From: Parvibaculaceae bacterium Mf 1.05b.01
GTDB taxonomy: Bacteria; Pseudomonadota; Alphaproteobacteria; Parvibaculales; Parvibaculaceae
Reading direction: 5' to 3'
Assembly: GCA_000509225.1 (NCBI GenBank)
Contig: BAOK01000001.1
Location: 2,402,914 to 2,466,913 of the forward strand
DNA: 64,000 nt
The notes under the pieces are model-generated. The model worked only from the letters and a program-made list of their open reading frames with translations. It did no database searches and was not told the origin of the DNA. The translations under genes and the position numbers were made by a program. This document shows, piece after piece, positions 59,689 through 64,000 of this stretch. How positions within the stretch are numbered: the stretch's first letter is position 1; the number at the start of each line of letters is the position of its first letter.

Positions 59689-61905
59689 ATGAAGACCTAT
59701 CGGCAAACCATCATTGTAGGTTGCCTGGCGTTACTTCTCGGAACACTTGGTGTCCTGGAGCCGATTGAGCGCGCCCTATTGGGTTTCCGCTTTAACATCG
59801 ACACCCGCCCTGCGAGCCGTGAACTGGTCGTCGTCCAAATTGATGCGAGAACCATCAATAAGTTGGGGGTATGGCCCTTCAACCGAGCCGACCATGCCAA
59901 AGTAATTGACGCGCTGCATGAGGCTGGTGCGAGCGCCATCGCTTTCGACGTCGAGCTCGCGCGCAGCCCGTATGACGAAGAAAATACGGCGCTTGTTGAA
60001 GCACTGAAGCGTGCCGGTGGACAGGTGATCCTACCCTCTTTCATCCAACTGGCATCTGCCGGACAGAAGTCCGGGGAAACACTGCGCACAGAACCCGATC
60101 CGCTTTTTCGGGAGCATTCATGGCTGGCGAATGTAAACGTCTATCCATCGTCCGACGGACGCATCTGGACCATGACCTATGGTGGCTTTGTTGACGACAA
60201 GTTCCAGTACTCGCTCGCAGCAACTTTGGCAGGACGGGCATTGCGTGACGAACAAGCCTTCTATGTTGACTACGGCATAGAGATTAACTCCATACCGCGC
60301 CTTTCCTACATCGATCTACTAACAGGGGATTTTGATCCGGCCGACATAAGAGGCAAGCGCATCATTGTCGGCGGGACCGCGGTGGAATTGGGCGATCAGC
60401 TCAACCTGCCCATCATCGGCGTGGTGTCCGGCCCGGTCCTTCAGGCGCTCGCCTTTGAAACAATCCATCAGCAACGAGAGATATGGAGAACGAGCACACT
60501 GCTCTCGCTCATGCTCGCCGCCCTCACTCTGCTGCTGCTATCGCTCACTCAGCGCCTCTCAAGCCTTGGCTTCTACCTGCTCGGCATTCTGGTTTTCTGC
60601 GCCTCAGTTCAACTCACCGCCTTTGGTATTCAGCACTTTGCCGCTATCAGCGTTGACACCGGCGCCATTCTTCTTGTCGCGGGCCTCATGGGTATCTCTG
60701 TAACGACAACAGAACTGGAAGCACGGCGTGAACAGGTCGCCCGCGAAAGAGTGGAAAAAGAAAACCACGGGCGAATGCTAGACCGCGTCGTTGAAGATAG
60801 TTTTGACGGGATCATTGTTTACAATCAAGACCGACGCATTGAGAGCGGCAATGCCGCAGCTCGGAAAATCCTACAGGTCCAAGGCGAGACCGCACTTGTC
60901 GGGCAGAAATTGTCAGATGTACTCCCCAACAGCACAGACTGGTGGGCCCCCTGGGAACAAGATCGTGTGGAAAACCTGCAGGAGGTGGAGTTCCCAACTC
61001 CCTCCGGCGAAACGCGCATCATCGAATATGTGGTGACACGATCCGTTCTTGAGGAAGCGGAGAACATAGAAAGCCGCCCCATCTTCACCGCGACGTTCCG
61101 CGACATTACAGAACGCCGACAGGCGGAGCTCGATAGAGATGACGCTCTTCAGGAGGCGATTGCTGCGAACAGATCAAAAACGCAATTCCTGGCAAACATG
61201 AGCCATGAGCTCAGAACACCGCTTAATGCCATTATTGGTTTCTCGGAAATCATGAAGACGGAAGCCTTTGGGCCGCTGGGTTCAGAACAGTATGTCGGCT
61301 ATTCCAACGACATTGAAGACAGCGGACGGCACCTGTTGTCGATCGTGAACGACATTTTGGATGTCGCCCGCATAGAGACCGGCGACTTCAGTCTCAATGA
61401 AGATGAACTGGAAGTTGAAGACCTTCTGCAAAGCGTCAAACGTCTGACCGAAGGATGGCCAGCGGCAAAAGACCGGAACATCAAGATTGATGCTGCTGAT
61501 GGTCTGCCAGACCTCTGGGCGGACGCTCGTCTGACAAAACAGATGGTGCTGAACCTCCTCTCAAATGCCGTGAAGTTCTCACCAAGTGGCTCAACGATCC
61601 TTCTTAAAGCCAATGTGAATGACAGCGGCGCGATCAGGATTGATGTGTGTGATGAGGGCATTGGCATCCCGGAAGAAAGCATCCCAAAACTCACCGACGC
61701 TTTCTTTCAGGTGGATGCACGCCTTGAACGGGAGTTCGAAGGCAGCGGCTTAGGTCTCACTCTCGTCCAAAGGCATATGGCGCTTCACGGCGGAACATTG
61801 AGCTTTGAGAGCAAGGAAGGTGTGGGCACCACAGCCACGCTTACCTTTCCTTCAGACCGGTCGATTGAACCTGATGCGGCCTCGTCAAATGAGCAAAGCG
61901 CCTAG
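59689..61905 (+). CDS. CHASE2-PAS sensor histidine kinase, orphan
   Basis: 738 residues: TM1 (about 8-24), a periplasmic CHASE2 domain (about 25-280: ELVVVQIDARTINKLGVWPFNRADHAKVIDAL, ASAIAFDVELARSP, RGKRIIVGGTAVELGD), then three TM helices (about 268-345), a PAS domain (about 365-480), HisKA with NMSHELRTPLNAIIGFSEIM, the FGPLGSEQY...RHLLSIVNDILDVARIETG linker, and HATPase with NLLSNAVKF, DEGIGIP and FEGSGLGLTLVQRH. No response regulator is adjacent. FecR and CHASE2 sensors are often neighbours. The true start is ATG 59689, as the frame extends four codons to a TTG. Confidence 0.92.
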   Translation: MKTYRQTIIVGCLALLLGTLGVLEPIERALLGFRFNIDTRPASRELVVVQIDARTINKLGVWPFNRADHAKVIDALHEAGASAIAFDVELARSPYDEENTALVEALKRAGGQVILPSFIQLASAGQKSGETLRTEPDPLFREHSWLANVNVYPSSDGRIWTMTYGGFVDDKFQYSLAATLAGRALRDEQAFYVDYGIEINSIPRLSYIDLLTGDFDPADIRGKRIIVGGTAVELGDQLNLPIIGVVSGPVLQALAFETIHQQREIWRTSTLLSLMLAALTLLLLSLTQRLSSLGFYLLGILVFCASVQLTAFGIQHFAAISVDTGAILLVAGLMGISVTTTELEARREQVARERVEKENHGRMLDRVVEDSFDGIIVYNQDRRIESGNAAARKILQVQGETALVGQKLSDVLPNSTDWWAPWEQDRVENLQEVEFPTPSGETRIIEYVVTRSVLEEAENIESRPIFTATFRDITERRQAELDRDDALQEAIAANRSKTQFLANMSHELRTPLNAIIGFSEIMKTEAFGPLGSEQYVGYSNDIEDSGRHLLSIVNDILDVARIETGDFSLNEDELEVEDLLQSVKRLTEGWPAAKDRNIKIDAADGLPDLWADARLTKQMVLNLLSNAVKFSPSGSTILLKANVNDSGAIRIDVCDEGIGIPEESIPKLTDAFFQVDARLEREFEGSGLGLTLVQRHMALHGGTLSFESKEGVGTTATLTFPSDRSIEPDAASSNEQSA

Positions 61906-62018
61906 ACTAAGTGTTACTTGGCGCGGGAAGAACGGTCTTTACTTTGTCCGTGCTTTCCCCCGAATGGAGAAGCGGCCTGAGCTAGAATGGCCCTGCGGCG
62001 TCTATTTATTATGGAAAG

Positions 62019-62095
62019 TGGCGCACCGGGGAAGATTCGAACTCCCGACCCCTTGATTCGTAGTCAAGTACTCTATCCAGCTGAGCTACCGGTGC
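62019..62095 (-). tRNA. tRNA-Arg (anticodon ACG)
   Basis: On the minus strand a full cloverleaf: acceptor GCACCGG pairing with CCGGTGC, GCTCAGCTGGATAGAGT D-arm, anticodon stem CTTGA/TCAAG with loop CTACGAA (anticodon ACG), TTCGAAT T-loop and an encoded CCA end. Length 77. It is the only RNA gene in the window. Confidence 0.96.
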
Positions 62096-62619
62096 GCATT
62101 CGGCTGCGGCACACATGGGCCGCCATCCGAGACTGAGAGCGCTGCCGCCCTCAGAGAGCGACACTCTTATAGCGATCCCCTTTTAAAGGCAAGCCGCAGA
62201 GACCCGTCCTTTTTAGGAAATTTGGATTTATGCGTCTGCAAGAGGTCGGTCTGGGTTGTGGTCGCCCAATCGGAGGCCCCTAACCCTTGGAAAATCAAAC
62301 TTCTTGCTTTCGCCATAAGGACTTGTGGCCTAAAATCCCTTTGGTTAAATTGCTTTCGCATCCGCGAAGTGCCGTCATGCGCGCGGCATGACAGTTGGCT
62401 TGTCGCGCGGCGGCTATAAGAGGGGCATCGAGGCCAATTAATGGCTTAAGCGTTGGAGGGGTGCGATCGGCTCAAAAAGTCGGTCACTATTCCCAAAATC
62501 CAGTCATTTTGTTGGATGTTCCTTAAACAACGGGTGCGGCTGCCAAGCCGCCGAACTGCCGAATTCCTGAGGATTTCCCCCGGAAACCGGCCATATAACG
62601 GGTGTGGATTTAAAAAATC
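62096..62619. other. Intergenic region without a gene
   Basis: About 520 bases. It contains a perfect 7-bp hairpin, GTCATGC (62374-62380) with GCATGAC (62386-62392), without T-run, and TATAAG at about 62416. I see no ribosome-binding site for the short open frames here. Confidence 0.65.
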
Positions 62620-63729
62620 ATGTCGAGTCAGATTGGACCTAAAAGCCTTCGCCTTCTGGCCCTTAGTGCGATGCTCGCGCTCGGCGGCTGCGCCTTTGCC
62701 GACGAGGTCATCTGGCCGACCGTCGCTGGTGATGAAGCTAAAACAGGGGCAAATGCTGCCCCAGCGCTCGGAACCAGCACCGCTGCTGGCTTGACCGTCA
62801 CCCCCGGACAGGCGACCGGAACGCCCGTCGGCGCCCGCGTTGGGCAGCTTCGGGGTGATTTGGGACGGCTTCAGACAGCCATGAACACCCGCTCTGCTGA
62901 GCTGGAGAGCATCCGCTCCCAGACCAGCACCCATGCCAGCGCCTATCACGCAAGCAAGGCCGGGATTGAAGCCAAACTGCAGGTTGGCACCACGCCAGGT
63001 AATCCGAACCTTGTGTCTGCGTGGAACCAGACCCAGGCAGAGCTCGATCAGATGGCGCGCGACATCAACAATATGACAGCGCTGTCAACTGCCATCGCAG
63101 GCGACGCGTCAACGGCGACCTATCTGCTGGATACGATCCAGGCGACCTTTGGACTGTCCGGCGCGGTTGACGCTGACCATGTTCAACTCGAAACGCTGCA
63201 GGACAATACCAAGCAGACGATCGTTGTGATCAACAGCCTGCTCAGCGAATTGCGGGAAGACACGGCGCGGCAGACGACCTATCTCGCCAATGAGCGGGCC
63301 GCGCTGAACACACTTTCCAATGCGATCAAACGTGGTCAGATCTACGGTGGCGGACTGTCTGTTTCTCAGACACCATCTGCAGCGCCGAACCTTGCTGCCG
63401 CGCCGCGCGCAGCAGGCGAAGTTCCTGGCACACCACCACTCGTGACCATTCGATTTGACCGCCCTGGCGTTGAATATGAGCGCTCGCTCTATACGGCCCT
63501 CTCCCAGGCACTTGAGCTTCGCCCAGGTGCTGAGTTCACGGTTCTGGCGGTTTCACCAGCGGGTGGAACTGCGGCAAATGTTCAGCTGGCACAATCCCAG
63601 TCTCGCGAAAATGCAGAGCGGGTCTTTCGCTCTATGAGCGACATGGGCCTGCCCCCTGATCGGGTGCAGCTGTCAGCGACAACCAGCGCTGGTGTGTCTT
63701 CCAACGAAGTGCGCATCTACGTGCGCTAA
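62620..63729 (+). CDS. Envelope lipoprotein with coiled-coil and OmpA-like C-terminus
   Basis: 369 residues: lipoprotein signal with lipobox LGGC (Cys near residue 24), a helical region with heptad-like segments (about 70-215, RVGQLRGDLGRLQTAMNTRSAELESIRSQ), a linker rich in Ala/Pro, and a C-terminal domain from about residue 270 (PLVTIRFDRPGVEYERSLYTALSQALELRPGAEFTVLAVSP...SRENAERVFRSMSDMGLPPDRVQLSA) that looks like an OmpA-type peptidoglycan-binding fold (beta-alpha-beta-alpha-beta). It probably tethers the outer membrane. ATG 62620 has no strong ribosome-binding site. Confidence 0.8.
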   Translation: MSSQIGPKSLRLLALSAMLALGGCAFADEVIWPTVAGDEAKTGANAAPALGTSTAAGLTVTPGQATGTPVGARVGQLRGDLGRLQTAMNTRSAELESIRSQTSTHASAYHASKAGIEAKLQVGTTPGNPNLVSAWNQTQAELDQMARDINNMTALSTAIAGDASTATYLLDTIQATFGLSGAVDADHVQLETLQDNTKQTIVVINSLLSELREDTARQTTYLANERAALNTLSNAIKRGQIYGGGLSVSQTPSAAPNLAAAPRAAGEVPGTPPLVTIRFDRPGVEYERSLYTALSQALELRPGAEFTVLAVSPAGGTAANVQLAQSQSRENAERVFRSMSDMGLPPDRVQLSATTSAGVSSNEVRIYVR

Positions 63730-63764
63730 GTCGCATTACATAGTTTTTTAAAAGCCCTGCTTTG

Positions 63765-63806
63765 AAGCCCAGTTTTGACCAGATCAGACCTGGGCTTTCA
63801 TTTTGG
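63765..63806 (+). terminator. Terminator after the lipoprotein gene
   Basis: AAGCCCAG (63765-63772) pairs with CTGGGCTT (63790-63797) over a 17-base loop, followed by TTCATTTT. Confidence 0.75.
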
Positions 63807-63811
63807 TGTAT

Positions 63812-63860
63812 ATCGCGTTATCGGGCGGATAACCGCACACACTTATCCTGAAAACGCGAT
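63812..63860. repeat. Single-hairpin member of the repeat family, copy 6
   Basis: ATCGCGTT (63812-63819), GGATAA, then TTATCC, AACGCGAT (63853-63860). It has the same inner stem as copy 2 with a different outer arm. Confidence 0.78.
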
Positions 63861-63874
63861 GACGAGCGGGACTT

Positions 63875-64000
63875 TTATTTTATGGCGTCTTTGTAGCTGA
63901 TCATGTCTCCGAGCGTCTCGGCCTCATAGACACCGCGTGCAATGGCACGGGCAACGCAATCACCCGCATACGTCCCGATTTCGGAGAGATGCCGCACACG
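63875..64000 (-). CDS. C-terminus of a CDS truncated by the window edge, flavin-oxidoreductase-like
   Basis: 41 codons of an open frame on the minus strand ending at TAA (63875-63877). The fragment has IGTYAGDCVARAIARGVYEAETLG, which resembles the GDCxA...RxI..AV.EG segment at the end of NADH:flavin oxidoreductase/trimethylamine dehydrogenase-type enzymes. The assignment from such a short tail is tentative. Confidence 0.5.
   Translation of the reverse strand, partial: RVRHLSEIGTYAGDCVARAIARGVYEAETLGDMISYKDAIK

Noticed and set aside
62446-62949. 167-codon minus-strand frame
   Set aside because: It overlaps the signal peptide and coiled-coil of the lipoprotein gene, lacks a ribosome-binding site and has a shadow-like composition.

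Overview
The window looks like chromosomal DNA of an alphaproteobacterium. The evidence is a GcrA cell-cycle regulator (13232-13738), a SAM-II riboswitch before metZ, the long alphaproteobacterial type of dCTP deaminase, and two orphan histidine kinases with the FGPL...RHLL...NDILD...RIE signature seen in DivJ/PleC/PdhS-like kinases. The two-hairpin intergenic repeats resemble ones I remember from Hyphomicrobiales. A Hyphomicrobiales/Parvibaculales-like host is my best guess, but the species cannot be told from the sequence. I saw no phage, integrase, transposase, CRISPR array or rRNA; there is one tRNA (Arg-ACG).

Layout. 1-8.6 kb is housekeeping: an FMN alpha-hydroxy-acid dehydrogenase, dcd, riboswitch-controlled metZ, apaG, trkH and argE. 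8.6-11.8 kb is the leftward argD-argF-hslO operon, with a promoter followed by an intrinsic terminator in the argD leader. 12.7-13.7 kb holds gcrA behind a control region with TTTTCC boxes at an exact 20-bp period and a perfect DnaA box. 14.3-22.1 kb is the leftward phosphate regulon phoR-[Pho box]-pstS-pstC-pstA-pstB-phoU-phoB.

22.3-34 kb is accessory. It holds an SDR, an ABM-domain protein, an AT-richer membrane protein that may be frameshifted, an island of seven palindromes, a TetR/PF10118 hydrolase pair, a styrene-oxide-isomerase-like membrane protein, and a Spy-like protein divergent from an OmpR/EnvZ-type two-component pair. An alpha/beta hydrolase and a large PAS kinase follow. 34.1-39 kb is a copper-resistance locus (P-type ATPase divergent from multicopper oxidase and CopB) with two MerR/CueR-type promoters. 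39-50.6 kb looks like an aromatic-compound or xenobiotic region: two FAD monooxygenases, TetR and MarR regulators with visible operators, an SSS symporter, an HXXEE membrane protein, VOC and carboxymuconolactone-decarboxylase-like proteins, GST, DUF1330 and a carboxylesterase.

50.7-56 kb has a DUF3604 protein with HupE/UreJ-like and parvulin-like partners, then an APC transporter. 56.2-61.9 kb is an envelope cluster: a TpsB/ShlB-type outer-membrane transporter, divergent from a FecR-domain protein with four 27-residue repeats and a CHASE2-PAS histidine kinase. No TpsA-type substrate is visible. A tRNA, an envelope lipoprotein and a truncated CDS close the window.

Several systems here are locally self-contained, with regulator, operator and target together. 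The best places to look for something undescribed are the TpsB/FecR-repeat/CHASE2 cluster, the 20-bp phased array before gcrA, and the covarying two-hairpin repeat family, two copies of which bracket a single gene.
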